The translations under genes were made by a program, and so were the position numbers. From Calonectria ilicicola (Eukaryota > Ascomycota > Sordariomycetes > Hypocreales > Nectriaceae): 64,000 nt of DNA. Positions within the stretch are counted from its first letter, which is position 1. Every line of letters begins with the position of its first letter. The stretch is from NCBI GenBank assembly GCA_020809705.1, contig CP085832.1:2604001-2668000 (forward strand), read 5' to 3'. The notes beneath the pieces are model-generated. The model had not been told where the DNA came from. It was given only the letters and a program-made list of their open reading frames with translations, and made no database searches. Positions 13,331-24,951 of this stretch are shown piece by piece.

Positions 13331-15473
13331 TCACTTGGAGTAAGGGCTGTTCATGAGTGCGATTTCGCGTGCGATCTCACCCCATTCAAGTTCTCTTTTC
13401 GTCCGCGCATCCTCTTCACCATCCTGCTGAAGAGTCTCTTCCCACCTTAGCAACTCATATGCGAATCGCAGGTGCGGCTGGATGATGACATTGAGTCTTC
13501 GGGCCCTAACAAAACAATACGCGTGCGGAAATGACATGCTCATGGCTTGCATGACTTCAGCGATACAGATTGTGGCACTACGGGAGACCCCAACCCGACA
13601 ATGAACCAAAGTCGCGGTGCCTTTCCGTCGTCCGCGATCTGTGAGATACGGGTCAGATAATGTTCTTAGAGTTCAGGAGTTGCCTTATCTTACCAATAAA
13701 TTCGAGACAACGAGAAAACTCCTCCGTCAGGGGATCAATCCCATTATCCTGGACTCCCTCTACCACACAAACATTCTCTTCCCCCCATTCCTCAGTATAT
13801 CCGTCTCGCCACATAGCCAATTCACCGACGCTCAAAATTTGGGTGATCCCAAGCGCCCTCAAGAGCTCAGGATTATTAGCGTGTCCAAGATTTCCGAGAT
13901 ACATGTAATCAAGAATTCGACTTGGGAATGAGCCATCTAGGCCAGGCCACCAGCTGGGCTCATCCTGGCTCAGAGCTGTGATTTCAGTCAAACTCATACC
14001 AGCGCAAACGGGTGATTCACGAAGAAGTCTGGGGGTAATTGCCGACAGCAGAGCGACATCGGTCGGATACGCAAAGAAGTTTCTTTTTTTCTCAGTATGC
14101 AGATTCAACCATGCATCCGGAACAGGTCTTCCAGTGCTATAGCTAAAATACGCAATTCCCAGCATTGTAGATTCTGTGTATCCGTCGGGGCAATGGATGA
14201 GTATCTTGTGAGGACGGACATCGAACGTCAATTGTGGTGTGGATGGCATGGGCGAGTCCCCCTCCGCGTCAGTGTCCCCTGCTTCATCATCGATTTGGGG
14301 ATATGATCCATGGGCAAGGTGGTAGATCCATTTGCACGTCTCAAGGATGCCATCTGCCTCCGAATGAGACCAAGTAGGTGGAAGAATACTACCTGATGAT
14401 GGAAAGTCAAGTGAACGTTGTTTTCCGGCTTCATCCGGGCTCTCGGCGATAAGCTGTAGAGCTGGAGGGTTGAGCCGGCCCATATCACTGCATTCAATCA
14501 AGATGTCATATTGTTGTTCTTCAGGAGTTTGTGGCGATGGGGTTGGACCCATGAAGACATTATGAGAAATTTCCGAGGCTTCCGTCATTAACAACATTTC
14601 TTGTCTCTCTTGGTGAAAAAAATCTATGACATTTTCTGTCAGGCATCCAGAAGAATCAATTGCCACGATCTCCGGGTGGTTCTCTTCGAAGTCGCTAAAT
14701 GGACTTGTGCAAACAAATGTATGGTACTCGGGTAGGCTAGAGGCTTGGGCCTTCTGTTTTTCACGCCATCGATATTGAGCAGTGGCGATACTCCAGGCAA
14801 TCATGCGAGCTTTGGTTAAATCTTGCCCATATACAATAATGTCTGATGTCCTGGCAACTTTTGCGGTCTGGATCTGAAAGTTACGGACGGAAAACCCTTC
14901 TCGGGGGTCAGCCTCAATGAAGTCGGCGCCATCGCAGGATTTCAAGATCTCATCGGGGGCTACAGCGCCCTTGAGACGAGAGCACGTGAGAACGCCGTCG
15001 GCTTTGACAACAACGACACCACGGATGCAAGATGGTGTTCTCCTCGAAGCTCGCCGTCTCGCTGCAAAAAAAGCTTGCTGGACATGGTTCTGAGGATGCA
15101 GGCCATGAAGCCACGGAAACACAAGGGACGGGTCTGGTAGCGATTGGCGAGAAGCGAAGTCCAATGCTTCAGCAACTTGGCTTGTATCTAACTCAAAGAT
15201 GGAAAGCGACCCGTTCTCGAGCCTGTTGAAGGCATTGGTGGGGTGTAGAAGGGATGTCTGTTGCGTATGGTCCAGACTCTGGGGTGATAATGGTGGGGTG
15301 TTGGACTCATCTGCACGAGCGGGTCCAGTGGGACAGACGGGGATGTGCTTGTTCGGAACAGGAACGGAGCATTTCGTGGAGGAAGGATTGACGGCGTCGA
15401 GAGAAAGGGGGGATGTGATGTTCGATTCGGGGTGATGAGGCGGGATAGGTCTAGTTAGAGCGATGGTAGCCAT
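13331..15473 (-). CDS. pps1: Pps1-like dual-specificity protein phosphatase
   Basis: Two exons, complement(13331-13638, 13694-15473), give about 695 residues. The 55-nt intron interrupts the catalytic domain. Splicing joins LEFID to RGRRKGTATLVHC and restores the phosphatase signature HCRVGVSRSAT, with nucleophile Cys607 and phosphate-binding Arg613. A general acid Asp lies 31 residues upstream in VQDNG (about residue 576), the spacing expected for dual-specificity phosphatases. The long N-terminal part (about 520 residues), including a segment with a decayed-looking second phosphatase-like fold (LIHCPDGYTESTMLG), matches the architecture of yeast Pps1. That protein dephosphorylates Ser/Thr and Tyr and is linked to S-phase control. 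Family assignment rests on motif and length; substrates in this organism cannot be inferred. Confidence 0.85.
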
Positions 15474-18437
15474 GTCAGCGAGCGCGGCGAATACTGAAGA
15501 CCTTGAATAAAGTAGGATTCGCGGCGTTGATGTCGGGGTTGCTGTCCGTGTCCGTAGAGCGCGCTAGTGGGGGAGGAGAACGTAATGACGATGTGTACGA
15601 TGGGATCGTAGGGTCAAGGGAACGGACGTTTAGGAAAACGTGTAGCGTTCCTAAGAAACGATGGCGATGTTCGGCCCTAGCCACAAGATACTGAATGAGA
15701 GTCAGGAGATTGGGACAGGCAGCAAGGGATCAGCAAAGTCGGACGCACACGGTTTCTTTATTGCAAAATGCAAGGTCTTGTCGCACATGCCTCGATTCAG
15801 TGGGAACAGTAAGAGGCACGAGAAGCAGCGGAGCGGCTGCAAGCGAGATGGATGGGGCTGGGGGGGGGGGGACTGGGAGACTGAGAAAGGCAGAAGGGGT
15901 TCGGCACGAAATTGTGCGAGACCAAGGTTTGTGCCTTGTGCTGGGTCGAACAAGAGATGATGATGGCACGGATGGTGAGACGAATTGCGAGATCGCAAAC
16001 GTGGGTTGAGCGAAATGGAGACGAAGCTACGAGAGCTGTAACGCCTTAAGAACGCGAATGGCAAACGTGAGGCACCAAAGACAGAAAAAGGCCAGGCAGA
16101 GTGCCCAGGAGAACAAAGGCAAGCGTAGTGTTAGGGAATCGCACAAACAAGAAGCGAGCTGGGGGAAATGCCTGTTGGTAGCCTCTGGTGTCGTCACGTT
16201 GTAGATAACGACACCCACAGCCTTATTTTGGGTGCGGAGATGGCAAACAAGACGAGAGAATATGGAGTTGGCAAAGATCAAGAAGATGTACTGAGAGGGG
16301 AGGGGAGAACCGGTCACAATGCGAAGACGGGGTGGTGGACAAGTAGTTTAGTGATTGGAAGTGCTCTGTTTCTTGGGCGTAATAATATGCAAATGGTGGA
16401 TGGCGACCGGAAGATGGCGAATTGCTGATAAGACCTTCGCGCCCATGTGTGAGAAAGTGAGTGTGGTGGTGTTGGCGTTGGTGTGCAAGGTAGTGTAAGG
16501 AAGTGTGGATTTAGGAACAGCACTGTATGGCAGGGCATTATGTGTGCATGTCGCTGTACTGTATCAGACACGCCTGACATGGCTGCAGGTCTAGGTTATC
16601 CCATCGCAACATGGATGTCCAGCCACTCGTTGACGCCGACGCATGGATTGTCGGCCGCGGATCACTCTGGTGAGAGAAGAGAGAGCATGCTGCATGTAAA
16701 GCGGTGACAGTGACTGGCGAGTGGCCGGTAGCCATGCCTCCCAGAGTGGCTGATGACTTCGTGCACGGGCCAAATGCACTAACCAGAATCGATGAGAAGC
16801 GGGGAGGGGGCGGCGGTCTATGTATATGATTGGACAAGACCAGCATAGCGGGCGGGGAAGCTCCTGCCGCGCGCGCCATGTGTGGGTGATACCGTGCTGC
16901 AAGCCATCCTTCAGCACTGTACAATACGTCGGCTGCAAGGTGGTGGTGGTTGCATTGAGAGGGGAGGTCGGAATTCCGTCTTTTCTTTATTGAAATGACA
17001 TGCTACGCTCTTTTTCGTGGGAACATCTTTATACCATATCCATCTACAAAAAACAAGGACCTTCAGCCTCAGCTTCTCCAGTCCCGAAAGTTAGATTGGA
17101 AGTGCGACGATGTGTCAATGATGAGCCCAGGTGTGAGGTGAGAGGTAAGGTGACTTGGGCTATTCTCCACTACAACGGAGACGGCGCCAAGTCAGTCGAA
17201 CCCTGTGCATTAGCGCCTCCGCCACCATAACCCATCTCAGCCCAAGGAAGTACACTCACTCCACTCTCTTTAATTAACTTGGATTTCTTATGACAGAGTC
17301 TAAGGGTGTCATTCAGCTATACCTTATGCGTGCCTTTTCGAACTAGCATAAATGAGGGAGGCTGAAGCTTCGCTCGTCCATAGAATGAACAATCCGTCAC
17401 CATTCGCTTCCCTAATGCCCATACCATACCGCTATTAGGACGCACCAAGAGCCGACAAGACAGTTTTCCTGCACCTCGTCAGACGACTCTCGAATGTGAA
17501 ACTAGTGTGGAAAGATCAAACCCTGAGCTTTCTCTCAAAAATCCCAACCATTGCCCAATAATGATAAACTTCGTTTTACAGTTTGAGACTACCTATCCAA
17601 TATCGATATCCTTTTATTGATGGCCATTTTGCTATGTAGCATCAGTGCATCTCGTTACTGGTGCAGTCTCCTTTCACCTCGCCACGATTCTCGGCCATGA
17701 TCAGCCATCAAAAGCCCTAATTCTCTTCTCAATTCGTTTTAGCATCACCACAGGTACAAGCAAGGACGTCCCCCGCCCTTACTTCGCCAAGACTCTTTCA
17801 GCTGCCATGACGATGCAGCCACCCAGTTCATAGAAAGATCCAGCTAAACAGGCTTAGATGTGCCACAGCTTGCATCAAAGCTAACTGTCATCCACGCTGG
17901 TACATATAACTAGTATGATCTCCCCGCAGTACCGAAACGGGTTGGTCTGCCTTGATATTGACTAATTAATATCTTATTGGTCCACTGGTCTGTGTTTGAT
18001 ACCAACTGTTTGTTCCTGTCTCCAACAAACTCAGAACATACACATTCGGTCGCCTTCTTCTCTTACTCCAAGGCAGCGACCACCACTCAATGCCAGCACA
18101 ATACAGGAACTTGACGCAGCAAGCGAGTTTGGATTCTACCCATGCGTTTTTTATTAAAAAAAATTATTATTAAAATAAAATAAAAATATCCGATTAGAAA
18201 GACCCACCGATTAACCACTAACGGAGATTGGCTAGTCCTCCACTGCCCAACGCGTGCGCATTGTGCAGTGACATCAGTTGGCGCCCGCCTTTTGGTCACG
18301 TGATTTCGCGACAGATGCCTTTTGGCTCAAACCTTGCCGTCACGCTCACGTCGAATATCCGCCACATGAAGCGTTCGTCTCGGCACACGCCTAGAAATCA
18401 CCGAGGGCTTGCCCCGGTGTCTATCCCCTAAGCCACA
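15474..18437. promoter_or_regulatory. Divergent spacer between the phosphatase gene and rad3
   Basis: Nearly 3 kb without a supported gene. From 15474 to about 16100 the minus strand is pyrimidine rich, consistent with the leader of the phosphatase mRNA. Close to rad3 there is an MluI-type ACGCGT at 18250-18255 and a perfect palindrome TCACGTGA at 18296-18303. In yeasts ACGCGT is the MBF cell-cycle box, and CACGTG is bound by bHLH factors; function here is inferred only. Small open frames around 16027-16317 and 17645-17833 show no conserved features. A T- and A-rich patch lies at 18147-18190. Confidence 0.55.
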
Positions 18438-21332
18438 ATGAAGTTCAACATTGAGTACGCCTTGACTAATCTATATCCAATTCTTACCTGCCAATCTTGC
18501 TTACTGTCGTTCCAGCGATCTGCAGGTGCTCTTCCCGTACCCCAGAATATATCCAGGTGTGCTTTTACCTGCTCCCATCACCCAAGTTTAATCGAAACTA
18601 ATAATCACCACCTCATGACAGAACAATATGCGTGAGTCTTCCCGGCATACGAGTCCACCGTCACCTAGGCTAACTCCTCATGGCAGCTACATGTGCGATC
18701 TCAAAAGTAATTCGTTGCCATATCCAACCTTCTAGTCTATCTCTGTCACATTTGCTAATGTTTCTTGTCTCCCCACTAGAAACCCTGGACGCTGGGGGTC
18801 ACTGCGTCCTAGAAATGCCTTCAGGCACCGGGAAAACTGTGTCTTTGCTTTCTCTAATTGTCGCCTATCAGCAATCCAAGCCCGAAAAGCGCAAGCTGAT
18901 ATATTGTTCTCGTAATACATCCGACCACACTTGCCCTTGTTCCCCACATACTCACATTATTCGCTTCTAGGTACCATGTCAGAAATCGAAAAGGCATTAG
19001 TCGAGTTGAAGTCGCTCATGAAATACCGAGCAGAGCAACTTGGTTATGAGGAAGAATTCCGTGGTCTTGGCCTGACAAGCCGAAAGAATCTATGTCTTCA
19101 CCCCTCCGTAAAACGGGAAAAGAGCGGTGCTGTGGTTGATGCTCGATGCCGAAGTCTGACGGCCGGCTTCGTCAAGGAAAAGAAAGACAGGGGCGAGAAT
19201 GTCGACGTCTGCGTCTACCATGATGTATGTCCAACGTTGCTCCTATGCTTCTACCAAGGCTGATATATGTTCAATTCAGAATCTCGACCTCCTTGAGCCT
19301 CATAACCTGATTCCAACTGGAGTTTGGTCCTTTGATGATATTCTTCGCTACGGCGAAGAACATAAACAGTGTCCCTATTTCACTGCTCGGCGCATGGTAT
19401 ATATTACGTTACAGCTCCGTCCGAATTCACGCAATACTAATCGTGCGCAGATGCAATATTGCAATGTTGTTATTTTTTCCTATCACTATCTGCTCGACCC
19501 CAAAATTGCCGAACGAGTCTCGCGTGATTTTTCCAAGGACTGCATCGTCGTCTTCGACGAGGCACACAATATCGACAACGTCTGTATCGAATCCCTCAGT
19601 ACAGACATCACTGAAGACTCATTGCGAAAGGCTACTCGAGGCGCTCAAAACCTTGAGAATAGAATCGCGCAAATGCGGGAAACAGATCAAGAACAATTAC
19701 AAAACGAGTACCAAAAGCTTGTAGAAGGATTGCGAGACGCAGATGAAGCCCGTCAAGAAGACGCTTTTATGGCAAATCCCGGTGGGTTATATTTACCTTT
19801 TCTCTCTGACAAATCAATCGGTATTTCTAACTAAATCATAGCACTTCCCGAAGATCTTCTCAAAGAGGCTGTTCCAGGCAACATCCGACGAGCTGAACAC
19901 TTCGTCTCCTTCTTGAAACGATTCATTGAGTATCTCAAGGTACGCTTCTCATCCAAAACTCTTATTACGGCCTACGCTAATGCAAAATCAGACTCGAATG
20001 AAAGTGCGCCAAGTGATCTCGGAGACGCCGCTGTCGTTTCTTGGCCACCTCAAAGAACATACGTTCATTGAGAAGAAACCATTGAGATTCTGCGCCGAAC
20101 GACTTACTTCTCTGGTGAGAACCCTTGAACTCACCAACATCGAGGACTATCAACCCCTGCAAGAAGTCGCAACTTTTGCCACACTCGTAGCAACATACGA
20201 GAAAGGATTTCTTCTTATCTTGGAGCCATATGAGTCCGACACTGCTGAAGTACCCAACCCTATTCTGCACTTCACCTGTTTAGACGCTGCTATTGCTATC
20301 AGACCAGTTTTCGAAAGATTCTACTCCGTCATCATCACATCAGGAACCATTTCTCCCTTAGAAATGTACCCTAAAATGCTCGACTTCCCCACAGTAATCC
20401 AAGAATCTTACAGCATGACGCTCGCTCGAAGGTCATTTTTGCCCATGATTGTTACGAGAGGAAGCGATCAAGCATCTGTGTCAACAAGCTTCCAGGTCAG
20501 GAACGAGCCAAGTGTGGTGAGAAATTATGGCAGCCTTTTAACAGAGTTTGCAAAGATCACACCTGATGGTATGGTCGTCTTCTTTCCATCCTACCTTTAC
20601 ATGGAATCAATCATCAGCATGTGGCAGGGCATGGGAATTCTTGATGAGGTTTGGAAATACAAGCTCATATTAGTTGAGACGCCTGATGCTCAGGAGACTT
20701 CACTTGCATTGGAGACATATCGGACAGCGTGTTGCAATGGACGAGGAGCTGTGCTCTTATGTGTCGCCCGAGGAAAGGTTTCAGAAGGAATTGATTTCGA
20801 TCACCAGTACGGCCGAACCGTACTTTGTATAGGGGTTCCCTTCCAGTACACGGAATCGCGTATTCTCAAAGCCAGATTGGAGTTTTTGAGGGAAACATAT
20901 CGCATCAAGGAAAATGATTTTCTCTCCTTCGACGCCATGCGTCACGCTGCGCAATGCCTAGGTCGAGTCTTGCGAGGGAAGGATGACTATGGAATTATGG
21001 TCCTTGCCGACCGCCGATTTGGAAAGAAGAAAGCACAACTTCCCAAATGGATCAGCCAAGGCCTTTCTGATGCTGACGTGAATCTGAGCACTGATATGGC
21101 AGTCAGCAGCGCAAGAAGGTTCTTGAGAACAATGGCACAGCCCTTCCGGGCCAAAGACCAGGAAGGGATCAGTACATGGGGTTATAAGGATCTTATGGAG
21201 CACAAAGAGAAAATAGATCTGGACCGGATCAAGGAGCTCGAAGAGGCTGCACAAAGACCTCAGACGACAATTCAGAACTATGATTATGACGAGGAGTTAG
21301 ATCAGGATATGATGGAGTTAGAAGGATTTTAG
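18438..21332 (+). CDS. rad3: Rad3/XPD ATP-dependent DNA helicase of TFIIH
   Basis: Ten exons: 18438-18454, 18516-18556, 18622-18631, 18687-18706, 18780-18911, 18971-19224, 19280-19396, 19451-19781, 19842-19939, 19992-21332. They encode about 786 residues, close to yeast Rad3 (778). The protein is the 5'-3' helicase of TFIIH, needed for nucleotide-excision repair and RNA polymerase II transcription. The Walker A box MPSGTGKT places Lys at residue 48, the same number as in yeast. The Walker B box is FDEAHNID. Four iron-sulphur cysteines are present, in LCLHPSV, ARCRSL, DVCVYHD and QCPYF. Helicase domain 2 shows [12 protein letters not shown] and the arginine-finger region [14 protein letters not shown]. 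The C-terminus is acidic, as in other fungi. The first four exons are 17, 41, 10 and 20 nt long, so the first 29 residues are scattered over 270 bp. Confidence 0.96.
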
Positions 21333-21594
21333 ATCGCTCATTTAACTAAGATACGATAAAAATTGCAACCTGAAAAGGGCAGGGAAACATAAAATGGATA
21401 TGTAGTATAAACCCAGTGTAGTTTCTATCTAAACACACGCAACTCCAATATCTAAGTGTACCGCAGCTCTTATCCAGTGTATTGCTGAGAAACAAAGCCC
21501 TTCGAATCCCTAAAATCTAAACGCGCTGTCGCCTCTCCCTACAAAAAGCAAGCCATCAATAGTATTCAGAGCAAGCTGCAGTAATCCTGATATG

Positions 21595-24500
21595 CTAGAC
21601 TAACAATCTTTTGGTTGCCTTGACGGCTCTCATGGCCGGAAGTGTGTGCGCTCGACCGGGGCACCTCCCAATCTCAATGCATAACATGCGAATAAAGTCG
21701 CTGTTTGTCCAGTAACTTGAGTGCGCACTCAGCATGTTTAGGTACTGGATCTCTAAAGGACCGCCACCGGAGCGCAAGTACCAATCTATTTGGCCATTGT
21801 CATTTAGTAGAAACATTTTCTTTTCTGCGATTTCCTCGCGTGTAAAGTCGTGGACCTCAAGCTCCAGCTGTGACGGGAGGCGAATCGTTTGGGGTCGCTG
21901 CGGCTCTGGAGTAAGAGGGTTGGGAGGTGGGGTCATACCCGGCACAACACTGCGCACTGCGTTACCAACTGACTTCCAGAGCGAGCTCGATATGCTAGGA
22001 ACATATGCCAACTTCAGACCGGATGCATAGGCTGGGTCCACGGTCCCATTGAGAAGATAAGCAATGGGGTCTTCTTTGGCAATGATGTTGTAAATATTCT
22101 CCACTGCCAAACATCCAAATGTGCCTGCTTCCCCAACAACTTCTTTTTCGACAGTATCACTTGAGTCAGCCCCCGGCTTCATCCGACCATGCCGAGGCAT
22201 CAAAGCTCCTCTTTCAAGAAGCAGGAAGAAGCCTGCCGGACTACCAGCCAAGAACAGATTGGTTGTGTCAAACTCGAAGAACCGCGTCTCAAGTTGACGA
22301 GACAAGTCAATCCTAGGCACGGTAGTAGGCTGATGTGACAAAATCTCCAGAGCCATGGCGCTACCCAGAGAGTGCCCTATGAGATGGACACGGCCATTCT
22401 CTGCAAATCCCGGGTTGTTTCGGCACCATAGCCTGTAAACTCGATTTGCTTCCGATACCAACGCTTTGATCATCTTTCCCTTGTGGTGAGACATGTAGAA
22501 AGGAATATCGAACATGACATCTGAGATCATGCTACGGACAGCAGGGATCGTGCCGGGTTCGATATCTTTTAGCCCAAAAGTTTCCGGTGCATAGTTGGCT
22601 TTATCCTCCTCTTTCATTGGACCACCATCCTCAAATAGCAAGCCCATTCTCCAGTTCAAAGGCAGGATCATCATTCCATTTTGGTCTTCCCGGAGAACCC
22701 CCTGGACAATTGGGCTCTTCATCTCAATGTTTGCGGAGCGTCTAAACGCATTAATGGCGTGCGTAAAGTGAAAGCTCTCCACGCGCTCCGCAAACTTTTG
22801 TCCAATTCCGTGAGCCACGAGAACCAGATCAGTTACTTGGCCCTGTTCATTTTCTGCCCTACAGGCTGAGCATACACCTTGGCCAATGTTCTCATGAGAC
22901 TCATCTGCTGCAGACACTCCTGGCTTACTTGGGGACTGTTTCGTGTGTCGTAGATGGTCCCATCTATCTCGGTCGAACCCCCTTATAATAGGGACTCCAA
23001 CTGTCACCCCCTTCATAATTTTCCAGACCGGACGTCTTCCGTAATACGATGACGGCTTGAGGCTGGGTTTGAGCAAGAAGGCTTCAGTTTCATTCTTATA
23101 AACGACATGATAGTTCGAAAATGGCAGAGTTGCTGACTCTGCTGGATATTTTTTATCCTTGCCAGTCTCTATACATCCCTCGGTCGCGGCTTCTCCCCGG
23201 AAACAGCGGGCTGCACAAAATGGATCTGATGAGATTGTATGTTCGGTTATGCCATCGTCGTCACCGGGCGGGAGATCAGAATCCTTAGGCCACAATCGAT
23301 GGGACACTTTTTCTTCGCCAAGCGGCCCTACATCAATTGCGCATCGAATTTCGTCGGCCCATGTCTCCGTCCACGGTTTGAGCTCTTGGAAACCAGCCTC
23401 AAGCTGATTGGCAACTTTGGGAGGTATCGGTAGCATGGTATCCCTAAGAAATATCAGCAAGTTCAAGCTACATCCTAAATATTCAAGATGTTACCTGTAA
23501 AACCACGTTGCCCTCGTCACAACCGCGACATCATTCACAGGTGACCAGTAAATAGGTTTCATCTGAAGCATCGGGAGAGATACCATGTGCAGTCTCGAGA
23601 TCCCAACCGCGACTTCCACAACATCCGGTCTGTGCTTTGCGTTCTTTATATCGCCTGCTCCTTCTTTGATTCTAAATTCCGTCTCAATTGGGGTTGTTTG
23701 TTCACTTTGGACTTCTGCGCGAGGTGCATTTTGCATGGGACTGCCACGAGGAAGAGAAGTTGATGCTACTTCAGGTTGTGAATCGGGTGTCCCAACTCGG
23801 ACAAATGGCTTCCCAGAGATCCCATCGTCAAGCGTAGGTGGGCGGGTGAAGGATGGATTTTCAACAGGGGTAGGTGTGCGAGGCGGTTGATATCTCGGCT
23901 GCGACGTCGAGATTTGACTCCTTACATCTGATCCGCCGCCAAATTGCTGCATGCCTTGGCTTGTTGTGTTACGACGTGCTGTCGTTTTTGGGATTCGAGA
24001 GATGGGGCGAGAGGTTATATTCGCAAGAGATCCGGCTCGAGAACGGGTTGCGGGTACATCTGACGTGGAAGGGCGGCTATCAGTAGAATCGGTTGCCTCT
24101 TCCCGAAGCCTGCTAAGCGCCAGAACAGCTCTGTGAACAACTTGATCATGGCCAAGGGCAGGCGTCCTTTTTCTGAGCAAAGCGCAAAAGGTCCTCTCCA
24201 ACTCTTCAGAAACATCAGCTGAGAGCTCGGGGCAGCAGGGAGGCAGAGGTGTTGTCGGTAGAGCATCATAAGTTGATACCGAAAGGTCTTGAGGCTGGTA
24301 TTTATTCCGATGCTTGTCCCAGTGTTTGGCGGCGAGCTCTTTTACAATCGACGCGAGCTTATCGGCGACGGCCTGCGATGTGCGAGGGTCAAGGGCCTGT
24401 CGTCTTCTCACGTCTTCATGGGCCTTACGGTAGCTGTCGGATATAAGACTCAGCCAGGCCTTCTCCAGAGCATTGTTGTCGCCTCGGGAAAAAGGACGCA

Positions 24501-24951
24501 GTTGGCCCTTGCTGGATCTCGATTCGGAGCTACCTGGCGCTGAGGTGGTGGATAGCGGATCATCGATAGGAATAACGGACGAGTAGAAAAACTGTGCCTC
24601 GATCGGCGGCATACCATCTTCCCTCTTAACATAGGCGACGGGAGCGAGGCGGCACTTGGCCCCGTACGTATGTTGATTGTCGTGGCCGTAATCTGCCATG
24701 GTGAGAGCGGAAAGAATGTCGTCGCTGCCAGCAACGATCCAGTCACATCGGGACTCGAGTAGCTGGGGTAGGCGGCAAGGCTGTCGAATGAGCCATAGGG
24801 GCGGTGGGACGTGAAGTGAGGGTTCTATCTTTGCCGTTGACGCAACTAGGCAGGAAAAACGAAGGCGAGCCGTGTGCTACGCGGTGTTTGGTTCACCGAC
24901 CTCATAGTGTGCTTTGGGCTGATGACGTGGGAGACTGCTAGACGATCTCAT
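21595..24951 (-). CDS. DDHD-domain phospholipase (PA-PLA1 type)
   Basis: Best model is complement(21595-23443, 23495-24845, 24897-24951), about 1084 residues. The lipase nucleophile motif GHSLG is at residues 825-829, with Ser827 at codon 22369-22371. Downstream come the segments KEDPIAYLLNGTVDP and SSYWTNSDF of the DDHD domain, whose Asp/His residues bind metal in this family. Members are intracellular phospholipase A1 enzymes preferring phosphatidic acid, acting on ER/Golgi and mitochondrial membranes; the yeast relative is YOR022C. An obvious start at 24699 (MADYGHD) would miss an open upstream stretch with PPPLWLIRQ and ESRCDWI, which resembles the conserved N-terminus. A 51-nt intron at 24846-24896 (donor GTGAAC) joins it in frame to an ATG at 24951. 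Family call is strong; the first exon is less certain. The middle region, roughly residues 230-420, is Ser/Pro rich and probably disordered. Confidence 0.85.

Noticed and set aside
16027..16317. 96-codon minus-strand frame with hydrophobic stretch
   Set aside because: It lies in the pyrimidine-rich leader region of the phosphatase gene. Hydrophobicity follows from CT-rich composition.
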